64,000 nucleotides of DNA, taken from the NCBI GenBank assembly GCA_963783945.1, contig CAWAPS010000007.1:310001-374000 (forward strand), given 5' to 3'. Position 1 is the first letter of the stretch; each line of letters starts with the position of its first letter. The notes beneath the pieces were generated by a model that made no database searches, was not told the DNA's origin, and saw nothing but the letters and a program-made list of their open reading frames with translations. Below, one piece after another: positions 43,761 to 52,294 of this stretch. The DNA is from CAWAPS01 sp963783945 (lineage in GTDB: Bacteria > Actinomycetota > Acidimicrobiia > Acidimicrobiales > Palsa-688). The translations under genes were made by a program, and so were the position numbers.

Positions 43761-44919
43761 TCACTGTGCCGCTGACTGCGTGCCCATCGGGCTGCCGCGG
43801 ATCGTCATGCCTTCGGGGAGCGGGCGGCCGGCCACGCTGAAACCGTGCTCGGTAAGCTCGCCGCGAATCTGCCGGAACAGGGTGAAGCTGTCGGGATACA
43901 CCCAGAGCGTGATCGTCGACCGCTCCGGATTGAGCCGATTGACCGCGCGGGAAAACTCCGAAAGCGGGTCCCTCGTCGCCTCGAAGGTCTCACCGCGAGT
44001 GTCAGATTCCGGTACCAGCTCCCAGCCGCTGAGCTCGAACCGCAGGCTCTTGCGCCGAGCAGCTCTTCCATGCTTCCGGGAACCGCACGAACGAGCTCGT
44101 ATTCAAGTGAGAAGGCACCCACGGGACCAATCTTGTTGCAGAGCGCCGCGAGCCCGATCCGACATGCGGATCCGAATCTGGGCGTCGTTTCGCGTCAAGT
44201 CCATCAGCCGGTCCAGGTCGATGAACGTGATCCGGTTCCGCTACAACTCAAAATGATACTCATTGCTGAATGCGGGCTTGGCGACGGGCGCTCTTGGAGA
44301 GAATCGAAGCCGACTTGGGTCGCGGAAGCTGGCGCAGCGTCGACAGCTCTTTCTGGACCTTGTCGCGCTCGCCCTTCAGGAACCCGCCCCGGGTCGAGGC
44401 CTGGGCGATTCGCGTCGACGGGTCGCGAACCATAAAAGCCAGCTTGCGTGCCCGCGCGGCATCCGTGGCAGCTTTGGCGTGGCGACGCTCGACCTCGCGC
44501 GCTGCGGCGGCGGCTCGCTCGTCGGCCCGCGCTCGATCGCGACTGGCGGCGTCGAGCTCGGCCTCCGCCTGCGCCACCGCCGCGCGATCGATATCCGGCG
44601 GCGCCGGCGCAGGAGTTGGTTCGGCCACCGCCACCGGGCCAGGCTCGCTGGTTTTCTCTTCTGGCGCCGGCAGCTTGGCGGCCGGCTCGTTCACAGCGAG
44701 AGGCGCTGGCGGCTGCTGAGTTTTGCGACTTGACCCGAGATGCACGAAGGCGGTGATCGCCGCCACGCAGGTCAACACGCTCAGCACCTGTGCGATCGAA
44801 CCCGCCCGCGAGCTCGAATCGAGCATTTGCCCCCGGGATCTTGGACGTCCGGCACCGACGGCCGCTTGCTCGCTCGGTCGCACAGACAGGGCTCCGGAAT
44901 CACGTTCCGCTCTACTCAT
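43761..44919 (-). CDS. Membrane-anchored coiled-coil protein of unknown function (frameshifted)
   Basis: About 385 residues. N-terminus MSRAERDSGALSVRPSEQAA, then helix AQVLSVLTCVAAITAFVHLG, a Pro/Glu-rich linker (APEEKTSEPGPVAVAEPTPA), and an Ala-rich coiled coil (AQAEAELDAASRDRARADER, ERRHAKAATDAARARKLAFM). After frameshifts near 44,275 and 44,135 the C-terminal domain reads RNRITFIDLDRLMDLTRNDA, FELSGWELVPESDTRGETFE, LNPERSTITLWVYPDSFTLF and PEGMTIRGSPMGTQSAAQ. I recognise this C-terminus from planctomycete proteins of unknown role. The ATG overlaps the stop of the gene upstream (ATGA at 44,921-44,918). Confidence 0.65.
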
Positions 44920-45240
44920 CACCAGCGGTTCCTGCTGAGAATGCTCGTGTTGTCGCACTCCGCGACCTGAAGCGACACGGGCCAGTCCGGAAGCGAGAAC
45001 AGAATCTGCCGCCGCGCCAGCGCGAAGGTATCGGCGCCTTGCGTCTCCACCAGAAATCGGATCGCCGGCTTCTGGCGGATGAGTGGGTCGATGATCTCTC
45101 GGTTTCGAACCATCGCGCGGATCTCGCGAGCCAGCATGCAATCCGATGCCTGGCCGCCGTTTCGCAGCGCGGCGCCGGTCAACCGATAGTTACCCGGTTG
45201 AAGAATGACGTCGTCCTTACGGCAAACCACAACGATCTCG
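44919..45240 (-). CDS. Planctomycete hypothetical protein, C-terminal part only (cut by the join)
   Basis: Reads FEIVVVCRKDDVILQPGNYR, LTGAALRNGGQASDCMLARE, PAIRFLVETQGADTFALARR and LFSLPDWPVSLQVAECD. It has no N-terminus: upstream on the minus strand (above about 45,240) the sequence becomes antisense to the integrase fragment. It is translationally coupled to the coiled-coil gene downstream. No known domain; its pairing with the coiled-coil protein suggests a shared envelope role. Confidence 0.65.
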
Positions 45241-45254
45241 AACCCACGGCGCCC

Positions 45255-45690
45255 TGGGCTATTCCGTCGAGCTCGGGCTGCTGCCCGCCAACCCCACGGC
45301 CGGCGGCGCTGGCGCGCACCGAAAGCCGCCGTGGCCGTCAGCCCGCGACAGGCGGAGCCTGGCGCAGGTCGCGGTGATCCTGGACCAGGTTGCCCGGATC
45401 CGGCCGGAGCTGGCCGTGTTCTTCGGCTGCCTGTACTACGCGGCGCTGCGCCCCGAAGAAGCCGTCGCCCTGCGCCGCGACGACCTTATCCTCCCGGCCC
45501 GCGGCCGCGGCACGATCATCCTCACCGCCGCCTGCCCCCGCACCGGCGCCGCCTGGACCAGCACCGGCACCCCCTTCGAGCCGCGGGGCCTCAAGCACCG
45601 CCCCGACGGTACTATCCGCCTGGTCCCAATCCCGCCGGTCCTGGTCAGCATGCTCTGCCGTCATCTCGGCGCTGACCATGGCACCACGCC
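45255..45690 (+). pseudogene. Tyrosine recombinase/integrase fragment, actinobacterial type
   Basis: Reads YSVELGLLPANPTAG, then KPPWPSARDRRSLAQVAVIL and DQVARIRPELAVFFGCLYYA ALRPEEAVALRRDDLILPA, GTIILTAACPRTGAAWTSTG, PFEPRGLKHRPDGTIRLVPI PPVLVSMLCRHL and GTTPDG. The ALRPEEA segment holds the first catalytic Arg of the R-(H/K)-R-Y set. The SAM-like N-terminal domain and the C-terminal H-x-x-R and Tyr are missing. The frame continues without a stop into the IcmF fragment. Related integrases are frequent in Actinomycetes. Confidence 0.75.
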
Positions 45691-45754
45691 GGACGGAGCA
45701 ATACGAGAAATGAACCAAGGCATGCACAGAAAAATGACCAAGTTTGGTTCGCGG

Positions 45755-46492
45755 GACCGCTACGGCGCCAATTCCCGCTCTCAGAAGCTGAAGTACCACG
45801 TCCAGACATCGGGCCGCTCCCTGCACGCTCAGGAGATGGCCTTCAACGACATCCGCACCACCCTCCAGGCCCTGTGCGCCATCTACGACAACGCCAACAG
45901 CCTGCACACCAACGCCTACGACGAGGCGGTCACCACGCCGACCGCCGAGTCGGTCCGCCGGGCCCTGGCTATACAGATGATCATCAACCACGAGTGGGGC
46001 CTGGCCCGCAACGAGAACCCCCTGCAGGGCAGCTTCATCGTCGACGAGCTCACCAACCTGGTCGAGGAGGCGGTCCTGGTCGAGCTCGAGCGGATCAGCG
46101 ATCGCGGCGGGGTACTCGGAGCCATGGAGACCGGCTACCAGCGGGGCCGCATCCAGGACGAGTCCATGCTCTACGAGTCCCGCAAGCATGACGGCTCCCT
46201 GCCGATCATCGGCGTCAACACGTTCCGCAACCCGGTCAGCGACGCCGTCCCCGACCACCTCGAGCTGGCCCGCTCGAGCGAGGACGAAAAGCAGAGCCAG
46301 CTCCGCCGGCTGCGCGAGTTCCACACCGCCCACTCCGCCGAGCGGCCCGCTCTGCTGGCGCAGCTCGAGGCGACCGCCCTTGGCGGCGGGAACGTGTTCG
46401 CGGTTCTCATGGACGCGGTCACATCCTGCAGCCTCGGCGAGATAACCGACGCCCTGTTCGAGGTGGGGGGGCGCTACCGCCGCAACGTCTGA
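45755..46492 (+). CDS. icmF: Isobutyryl-CoA mutase IcmF, C-terminal fragment (5' truncated)
   Basis: About 245 residues from the C-terminal end of the fused adenosylcobalamin-dependent mutase IcmF (B12 domain, G-protein chaperone, mutase barrel in one chain), which interconverts isobutyryl-CoA and butyryl-CoA. Diagnostic stretches: RSQKLKYHVQTSGRSLHAQE, FNDIRTTLQALCAIYDNANS, LHTNAYDEAVTTPTAESVRR, NENPLQGSFIVDELTNLVEE, GVLGAMETGYQRGRIQDES and SLPIIGVNTFRNP. The LHTNAYDEA and ENPLQGSF segments point to IcmF more than to methylmalonyl-CoA mutase. The remaining N-terminal roughly 800 residues are absent; the frame is joined to integrase sequence through about 65 unassigned bases. The 3' end is intact. 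Confidence 0.8.
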   Translation, partial: DRYGANSRSQKLKYHVQTSGRSLHAQEMAFNDIRTTLQALCAIYDNANSLHTNAYDEAVTTPTAESVRRALAIQMIINHEWGLARNENPLQGSFIVDELTNLVEEAVLVELERISDRGGVLGAMETGYQRGRIQDESMLYESRKHDGSLPIIGVNTFRNPVSDAVPDHLELARSSEDEKQSQLRRLREFHTAHSAERPALLAQLEATALGGGNVFAVLMDAVTSCSLGEITDALFEVGGRYRRNV

Positions 46493-46564
46493 AGAGCCCG
46501 GGACCGGGCGCCGTGGCACTCGAATACCGACCGGACTGGTAATAAATGACGTCGATCCGCCACA

Positions 46565-47485
46565 ATGGGAGCGATGAGCGTCACCTACGAGCTGTCACAC
46601 CTGCGCACCCTGGAGGCGGAGGCGGTCCATATCGTGCGGGAGGTGGCCGCCACCTTCGAGCGGCCGGTGCTGCTGTTCTCCGGGGGTAAGGACTCGGTCG
46701 TCATGCTGCATCTGGCGGCCAAAGCCTTCTGGCCGGCCCCTCTCCCGTTCCCCGTGATGCACGTGGACACCGGTCACAACCTGCCGGAGGTGATCGAGTT
46801 CCGGGACCGGACGGCGGCCCGGATGGGGCTGCGCCTGCTGGTGGCCAGCGTCCAAGACGACATCGACGCCGGCCGGGTGGTGGAGGAGACGGGGCCGACC
46901 GCCAGCCGTAACCGGCTGCAGACGGTCACTCTGCTGAGGGCCATCAACGAGCACCGTTTCGACTCGGTGTTCGGCGGGGCCCGGCGGGACGAGGAGAAGG
47001 CCCGGGCCAAGGAGCGGGTGTTCAGCTTTCGTGACGAGTTCGGGCAGTGGGACCCGAAAACCCAGCGGCCGGAGCTGTGGAATCTCTACAACGGAGGCCA
47101 CCGCAAGGGGGAGCACATCCGGGTCTTCCCGATCTCGAACTGGACCGAGCTGGACATCTGGCAGTACATCCTGGACGAGGCCATCGAGCTGCCACTGCTC
47201 TACTACGCCCACCGCCGGCCGGTGTTCGAGCGCGACGGCATGCTGCTGGCGGTCTCCCCCTTCGTCACGGTGCTCGAAGGCGAAGAGGTCTTCGACGCCA
47301 CCGTTCGTTTCCGCACGATCGGCGACGCCACGTGCACGGGGTGCGTGCAGTCCAGCGCTTTCACCCCCGAGCAGGTCGTGGTCGAGGTGGCCGCCTCCCG
47401 CCTGACCGAGCGGGGGGCGACTCGGGCCGACGATCGGATATCGGAGGCGGGAATGGAAGATCGCAAGAAAGAGGGGTACTTCTGA
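46565..47485 (+). CDS. cysD: Sulfate adenylyltransferase subunit 2 CysD
   Basis: 306 residues, complete. CysD makes adenosine 5'-phosphosulfate from ATP and sulfate with CysN. The PP-loop is VLLFSGGKDSVVMLHLAAKA. Other family blocks: PVMHVDTGHNLPEVIEFRD, FDSVFGGARRDEEKARAKER, DEFGQWDPKTQRPELWNLYN and IRVFPISNWTELDIWQYI, plus the C-terminal GDATCTGCVQS. A second possible start, MSVTYELSHL, lies 9 bases downstream. It is followed after one base by cysNC, so the two are cotranscribed. No frameshift. Confidence 0.95.
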   Translation: MGAMSVTYELSHLRTLEAEAVHIVREVAATFERPVLLFSGGKDSVVMLHLAAKAFWPAPLPFPVMHVDTGHNLPEVIEFRDRTAARMGLRLLVASVQDDIDAGRVVEETGPTASRNRLQTVTLLRAINEHRFDSVFGGARRDEEKARAKERVFSFRDEFGQWDPKTQRPELWNLYNGGHRKGEHIRVFPISNWTELDIWQYILDEAIELPLLYYAHRRPVFERDGMLLAVSPFVTVLEGEEVFDATVRFRTIGDATCTGCVQSSAFTPEQVVVEVAASRLTERGATRADDRISEAGMEDRKKEGYF

Positions 47486-47486
47486 G

Positions 47487-49343
47487 GTGTCCGAGCTTTT
47501 ACGGCTCGCCACCGCGGGCAGTGTCGACGACGGCAAGTCCACCCTTATCGGCCGCCTCCTTTTCGACTCGAAGTCGATCTTTTCCGACCAGCTGGCGGCG
47601 GTGGAACGGACCAGCCGGGACCGGGGGGACGGCTACACCAACCTGGCGCTTCTGACCGACGGGCTGCGAGCCGAGCGCGAGCAGGGGATCACCATCGACG
47701 TCGCCTACCGCTATTTCGCCACCCCTCGCCGCAAGTTCATCATCGCCGACACCCCGGGCCACGTTCAGTACACCCGCAACATGGTCACCGGGGCATCGAC
47801 CGCCGACCTGGCCCTCGTTCTCATCGACGCCCGCCAGGGAGTGCTGGAGCAGTCCCGCCGCCACTCGTTCATTGCCAGCCTCCTCGGGATCCCCCACCTG
47901 GTGGTGTGCATCAACAAGATGGACCTGGTCGACTTCTCGGCGGACCGCTTCGAGCAGATCCGGGACGACTTCCGCAGCTTTGCCATGAAGCTGGAGGTGC
48001 GAGATCTGGCCTTCATCCCGATGTCGGCCCTGCACGGCGACAACGTGGTGCAGCGCAGCGACAACATGCCCTGGTATGACGGCACCCCGCTTTTGCACCA
48101 CCTCGAGAACGTGCACATCGCATCCGACCGCAACCTCATCGACGCCCGCTTTCCGGTGCAGTACGTCATCCGGCCGCAGCGCGGCACCGATCACGAGTTT
48201 CACGACTTTCGGGGGTACGCCGGCACCGTGGCCGGCGGGGTGTTCAAACCGGGTGACGAGGTCGTGGTCCTGCCCTCCGGCTTCAGCACCAGGGTGGCCG
48301 AAATCCGCCTGGCGGGAGGCCAGGTGGTGGCCGAGGCGTTTCCTCCCCAGGCCGTAACCCTGACGCTGGCCGACGACATCGACGTCAGCCGGGGCGACCT
48401 GATCTGCCGGCCCCACAACCGGCCCTTCGTCAGCCCCGACGTCGACGCCATGGTGTGCTGGTTCTCCGACCGCTCGTCGCTCTCGGCCGGTTCCCGCTAT
48501 CGCGTCCATCACACCACGAGGTCGGTGACGGCCCGGGTGGAGCTGCTGGAATACCGGTTGGACGTCAACACCCTTCACCGCGACGAGGCCGCCGAGTCTC
48601 TGTCGCTCAACGAGATCGGGCGGATCAAGCTGAGCGCCCAGTCGCCGCTGATGTTTGATCCCTACCGGCGCAACCGGGCCACTGGTAGCTTCATCCTGAT
48701 CGACCCCGGGACCAACGACACCGTCGCCGCCGGGATGATTCTCGGTGCCGACCAGGGCAACGTGACCGACCAGGTGGTCTGGCACCCCAACTCGGTCGAG
48801 CGCAGTCAGCGAGCGTCCAAAGGGCTGACCGTCTGGTTGACCGGCTTGTCGGGTTCGGGCAAGTCCACCGTCGCCGCCGAGCTGGAACGCCGCCTGGTCA
48901 GTGCCGGCCGGGCCGCCTACCTCCTCGATGGCGACAACCTGCGCCACGGGCTCAATGCCGATCTCGGTTTCGGCCCGGCCGACCGGGCCGAGAACGTGCG
49001 CCGGGTGGGGGAGGTCGCACAGCTGTTTGCTGATGCCGGTTTGGTATCGGTGGTGTCCCTGGTCAGCCCCTACCAGGTTGACCGGGACCGGGTCAGGGCG
49101 GCCCACGAGCGCTCGGGGTTGCGCTTCGTCGAGGTGTTCATGGACACCCCGCTCGACGTGTGCGAGGCCCGTGACCCCAAGGGCATGTACGCCCGCGCCC
49201 GGGCCGGCGAGATTCGCGGCTTCACCGGGGTCGACGACCCCTACGAGCCCCCGCCCCAAGCCGAAATAACCCTGAGGCCGGGGCATGGCGGCCCTTCAGC
49301 CATGGCCGACTGGGTCCTCGCTCAGCTCGATCTCGAACCATGA
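47487..49343 (+). CDS. cysNC: Bifunctional sulfate adenylyltransferase subunit 1 / APS kinase CysNC
   Basis: 618 residues with a GTG start. The N-terminal GTPase has G1 AGSVDDGKSTLIGRLLFD, the switch segment EREQGITIDVAYRYFATP, G3 IADTPGHVQYTRNMVTGAST and G4 CINKMDLVDFS, then EF-Tu-like beta-barrel domains to about residue 430. The APS kinase domain begins at about residue 445 with GLTVWLTGLSGSGKSTVAAE (P-loop) and LLDGDNLRHGLNADLGFGPA, and includes VEVFMDTPLDVCEARDPKGM and GFTGVDDPYEPP. Together with CysD it converts sulfate to PAPS. The fusion is known from NodQ and many Actinobacteria. The stop overlaps the cysQ start. Confidence 0.95.
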   Translation: MSELLRLATAGSVDDGKSTLIGRLLFDSKSIFSDQLAAVERTSRDRGDGYTNLALLTDGLRAEREQGITIDVAYRYFATPRRKFIIADTPGHVQYTRNMVTGASTADLALVLIDARQGVLEQSRRHSFIASLLGIPHLVVCINKMDLVDFSADRFEQIRDDFRSFAMKLEVRDLAFIPMSALHGDNVVQRSDNMPWYDGTPLLHHLENVHIASDRNLIDARFPVQYVIRPQRGTDHEFHDFRGYAGTVAGGVFKPGDEVVVLPSGFSTRVAEIRLAGGQVVAEAFPPQAVTLTLADDIDVSRGDLICRPHNRPFVSPDVDAMVCWFSDRSSLSAGSRYRVHHTTRSVTARVELLEYRLDVNTLHRDEAAESLSLNEIGRIKLSAQSPLMFDPYRRNRATGSFILIDPGTNDTVAAGMILGADQGNVTDQVVWHPNSVERSQRASKGLTVWLTGLSGSGKSTVAAELERRLVSAGRAAYLLDGDNLRHGLNADLGFGPADRAENVRRVGEVAQLFADAGLVSVVSLVSPYQVDRDRVRAAHERSGLRFVEVFMDTPLDVCEARDPKGMYARARAGEIRGFTGVDDPYEPPPQAEITLRPGHGGPSAMADWVLAQLDLEP

Positions 49344-50104
49344 CCACGGACGCCCGGCTGGCGGCCAGCCTGGCCGCTGACGCCGCCGAGCTGCTGCTCG
49401 GCATCAGGGACGCTTCCGACGGTCGCGATCCACGCCAGCTCGGCCAGGCCGGGGATCGGGCCTCCAACTCACTCATCCTCGAACGGCTGGCCACCGAACG
49501 TTCCGGTGACGCGGTCCTGTCCGAGGAGGCGGCCGACGACCCCGCCCGCTTGGCCGCCACCCGGGTCTGGATAATCGACCCCCTGGACGGTACGCGCGAG
49601 TTCACCATGCCGGGTCGGGCCGACTGGGCCGTGCACGTGGCTCTGTGGGAACCCGGCTCGGAGATCACGGCGGCAGCTGTGGCCCTGCCCGCGGCCGGCG
49701 AGGTCTACGCCACCGACCGGGTGGGCTCGCAGGGACCGGCGGATGGGGATGCGTCCCGTGACCATCCGGTCGTCGTGGTGAGCGATAGCAGGCCGCCGTC
49801 GTTCGCCGGCGCCGTCGCCGCCGCCATCGGGGCCACGGTGCAGCCGATGGGCTCGGCGGGAGCCAAGGCCATGGCCGTCTTGCGCGGCGACGCCGACGCC
49901 TATGTGCACGCCGGGGGCCAGTGGGAATGGGACTCGGCGGCTCCGGTCGGCGTACTCCTGGCGGCCGGCTTCCACGCGTCGAGAATCGACGGATCGCCCC
50001 TCGTCTACAACCAGGCTCACCCCTACCTCCCGGATCTCCTGATGTGCCGCCCGGAGTTGGCCCAACCTCTGCTTCGTGCTCTCGCCGCCGCCGCGGCCGG
50101 CTAA
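49340..50104 (+). CDS. cysQ: 3'(2'),5'-bisphosphate nucleotidase CysQ
   Basis: 254 residues. Removes the 3'-phosphate of PAP, the product left after PAPS is used. The Li-sensitive phosphatase motifs are VLSEEAADD (metal-ligand Glu), WIIDPLDGTREFTMPGRADW and, near the C-terminus, GQWEWDSAAPVGVLLAAGFH (W-D-x-A-x-P). The ATG lies inside the cysNC stop (ATGA, 49340-49343), a sign of coupled translation. Completes a three-gene sulfate activation operon. Confidence 0.92.
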   Translation: MTTDARLAASLAADAAELLLGIRDASDGRDPRQLGQAGDRASNSLILERLATERSGDAVLSEEAADDPARLAATRVWIIDPLDGTREFTMPGRADWAVHVALWEPGSEITAAAVALPAAGEVYATDRVGSQGPADGDASRDHPVVVVSDSRPPSFAGAVAAAIGATVQPMGSAGAKAMAVLRGDADAYVHAGGQWEWDSAAPVGVLLAAGFHASRIDGSPLVYNQAHPYLPDLLMCRPELAQPLLRALAAAAAG

Positions 50105-50114
50105 TGGTTAGCTC

Positions 50115-50390
50115 TCAGTCCGAACCCTGGACGGTGAACGAGCCCAAGGACTCGGGAGTCTCCTCCACCACCTGAAGGGACACCACCTGGGCCCTCGGGG
50201 GGCCGTGCCGGCACCATTCGACCATCGCCGCGACGCGGTCCTCGGGGCCTTCGAAGACCGCTTCCACCCTGCCGTCCCAGTTGTTGCGGACCCACCCGGA
50301 GACCCCGGCCATCGTCGCCTGGTCGCGGCAGGTCTGGCGGAACCACACCCCCTGGACCCGGCCGCTTACCCATACGTGCCGGCGGACCAC
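50115..50390 (-). CDS. acyP: Acylphosphatase
   Basis: 91 residues from the GTG at 50,390, the normal size; longer upstream extensions have no family similarity. Hydrolyses carboxyl-phosphate bonds. The signature is VWVSGRVQGVWFRQTCRDQA (phosphate-binding Arg in GVWFR) and VSGWVRNNWDGRVEAVFEG with the catalytic Asn in VRNNWDG. It converges on cysQ with a 10-base gap and shares a 171-base intergenic region with the amidohydrolase gene on the other side. Confidence 0.9.
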   Translation of the reverse strand: MVRRHVWVSGRVQGVWFRQTCRDQATMAGVSGWVRNNWDGRVEAVFEGPEDRVAAMVEWCRHGPPRAQVVSLQVVEETPESLGSFTVQGSD

Positions 50391-50561
50391 GAGCCGTAGC
50401 GTAGGCAAACCCTCGCCTGGACTCGCTCGATGGGATCTTGCGACCGGAGAGCCTGTACGAATAATGTAACAGAGCGTTTCTATTTGCGAACGGCCCCGTT
50501 CCTCGGACCGGCCGGGTGGGTTTCGGGTCGATAGGGGGGCCAAGCGTCCCGGAGGGTCAGC

Positions 50562-52283
50562 ATGCTCGACTCAATAATCGCCAACGGGCTCGTTGTCGAC
50601 GGCACCGGCGCCTCGCCTGTGCGCGGTGACATCGGCATCAAATCGGGAAAGATCGTCGCCGTTGGAGATGTCGATGAACCGGCGGTCAAGACATTCGATG
50701 CTGACGGGCTGATTGTCACTCCCGGGTTCGTCGATCCTCATACCCATTACGACGCCCAGCTTTTCTGGGATCCCCTGGCCACGCCGTCCAGCTGGCACGG
50801 GGTGACGACCGTCATCGGAGGAAACTGCGGATTCACTCTCGCCCCATTGAAGGAAAGGGACGCTGACTACACCCGCCGCATGATGGCGCAGGTGGAGGGT
50901 ATGCCGCTGGCCGGCCTCGAGGAAGGTTTGCCCTGGAGTTGGGAGAGCTTCGGCGAGTACCTGGATCTGCTGGATGGATCCGTTGCGGTCAACGCCGGCT
51001 TCATGGTCGGCCACTGCGCTCTCCGCCGTTATGTGCTTGGTGACGATTTCGGCCGAGAGGCCACTGCCGACGAGCAAAGCCGGATAGTGGATCTGCTGGC
51101 CCAGTCCCTTGCAGCCGGGGGGTTGGGCCTGTCCACCACCCGGTCCTCGACCCATATCGACGGAGAAGGCGGTCCGGTTCCCAGCCGGTGGGCGTCGGTG
51201 GAGGAGGTGCTCGCGCTGTGCGAGCTGGTCGGGACGAGGGACGGCACGTCGCTCGAGATGATCAACGACGGTTGCATCAACCGCTTCAGCGACGAGGATG
51301 TCGAGCTGCTGGCTCGTATGAGCGCCACCGCCAAGAGGCCGCTCAACTGGAACGTCCTTTTCGCGTCGAGCGACGATCCCGGCCGGGTCGATCACCAGTT
51401 GCGGCCTTCTGTGCGGGCCCGCGAAATGGGCGGGCGGGTGGTGGCCCTCACCATGCCGGTGATGCCGGACAGCAACGTGAGCCTTCTCGCCTTTTCCCCG
51501 CTATGGCTCATCCCGGGCTGGCGGGACGTCCTGGCGGTCGACCTGCCCGAGAGGATTCGGCGGCTCAAGGACCCGGCGGTTAGAGCAAGCATGGTCGAGA
51601 AGGCCACGTACTCGCCTGACAGCCGGCCGTGGTGGGCCCGGCTGGCGGATTTCTCCCACTACCGGATCGGCGACGTCTACTCAGAGGAGAACGCGCCCTA
51701 CCGCAACCGGATAATCGGCGAGATCGCGGCCGAGCGGGGGGAGGATCCCTTCACCACCGCAATGGACATCATGACCGCCGACGATCTGCAGACCACCCTG
51801 TGGCCGGCTGCCCCGGCAGACGGCGAGGCCGATTGGGCCCTGCGCCGTAACCTGTGGGACAACCCCGACGTGCTGCTCGGAGGCTCGGACGCCGGCGCTC
51901 ACATCGACAACATGCTCGGGTCGCCGTACCCCAGCCGATTTCTCGAGGACACGCTGCGGGGTCGAAAGCTGGTCTCCCTCGAGCGGGCGGTCCAGCTGAT
52001 GACCGGTACACCGGCCCAACTGTTCGGGCTCCGCGGCCGGGGCCGGCTGGCCGCCGGCTATCAGGCCGACATCGTCGTGTTCGATCCCGAGCGTATCGGG
52101 GCCGGTCCTCCGCGTATCTGCCACGACATGCCGGCTGGCAGCAAACGGCTGGTGGCCGACTCCGAGGGAATTCTCCGGGTGCTCGTCAACGGCCGGGAGA
52201 CGATCGTGGAAAGCCAGCCGACCGGGGACCGGCCGGGAGTGGTATTGCGATCGGGACGCGACACCACCGTCACTCCGCAATAG
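50562..52283 (+). CDS. Amidohydrolase of the N-acyl-D-amino-acid deacylase (Amidohydro_3) family
   Basis: 573 residues with a GGAGG site 8 bases upstream. Metal-binding start GLIVTPGFVDPHTHYDAQLF WDP (H-x-H) and the family block SSWHGVTTVIGGNCGFTLAP, where the Cys after GN is a D-aminoacylase ligand. Further parts: GLGLSTTRSSTHIDGEGGPV, LLGGSDAGAHIDNMLGSPYP (catalytic Asp) and AQLFGLRGRGRLAAGYQADI VVFDPERI. Substrate not known; the paralogues in Actinobacteria are often only called N-acyl-D-amino-acid deacylase-like. First gene of a catabolic-looking block. Confidence 0.88.
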   Translation: MLDSIIANGLVVDGTGASPVRGDIGIKSGKIVAVGDVDEPAVKTFDADGLIVTPGFVDPHTHYDAQLFWDPLATPSSWHGVTTVIGGNCGFTLAPLKERDADYTRRMMAQVEGMPLAGLEEGLPWSWESFGEYLDLLDGSVAVNAGFMVGHCALRRYVLGDDFGREATADEQSRIVDLLAQSLAAGGLGLSTTRSSTHIDGEGGPVPSRWASVEEVLALCELVGTRDGTSLEMINDGCINRFSDEDVELLARMSATAKRPLNWNVLFASSDDPGRVDHQLRPSVRAREMGGRVVALTMPVMPDSNVSLLAFSPLWLIPGWRDVLAVDLPERIRRLKDPAVRASMVEKATYSPDSRPWWARLADFSHYRIGDVYSEENAPYRNRIIGEIAAERGEDPFTTAMDIMTADDLQTTLWPAAPADGEADWALRRNLWDNPDVLLGGSDAGAHIDNMLGSPYPSRFLEDTLRGRKLVSLERAVQLMTGTPAQLFGLRGRGRLAAGYQADIVVFDPERIGAGPPRICHDMPAGSKRLVADSEGILRVLVNGRETIVESQPTGDRPGVVLRSGRDTTVTPQ

Positions 52284-52294
52284 TCAGCCAATCG

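Noticed and set aside
45200..45800. Integrative element with attachment sites around the integrase piece
   Set aside because: The integrase lacks both ends, no tRNA or matching direct repeats flank it, and no other element genes are present.
45338..46519. Long minus-strand open frame of 393 codons across the integrase and icmF pieces
   Set aside because: It is antisense to two recognisable proteins and its translation has no motif; long shadow frames are expected at this GC content.
47499..49286. 595-codon minus-strand frame
   Set aside because: Exact antisense of cysNC, which is complete and conserved.
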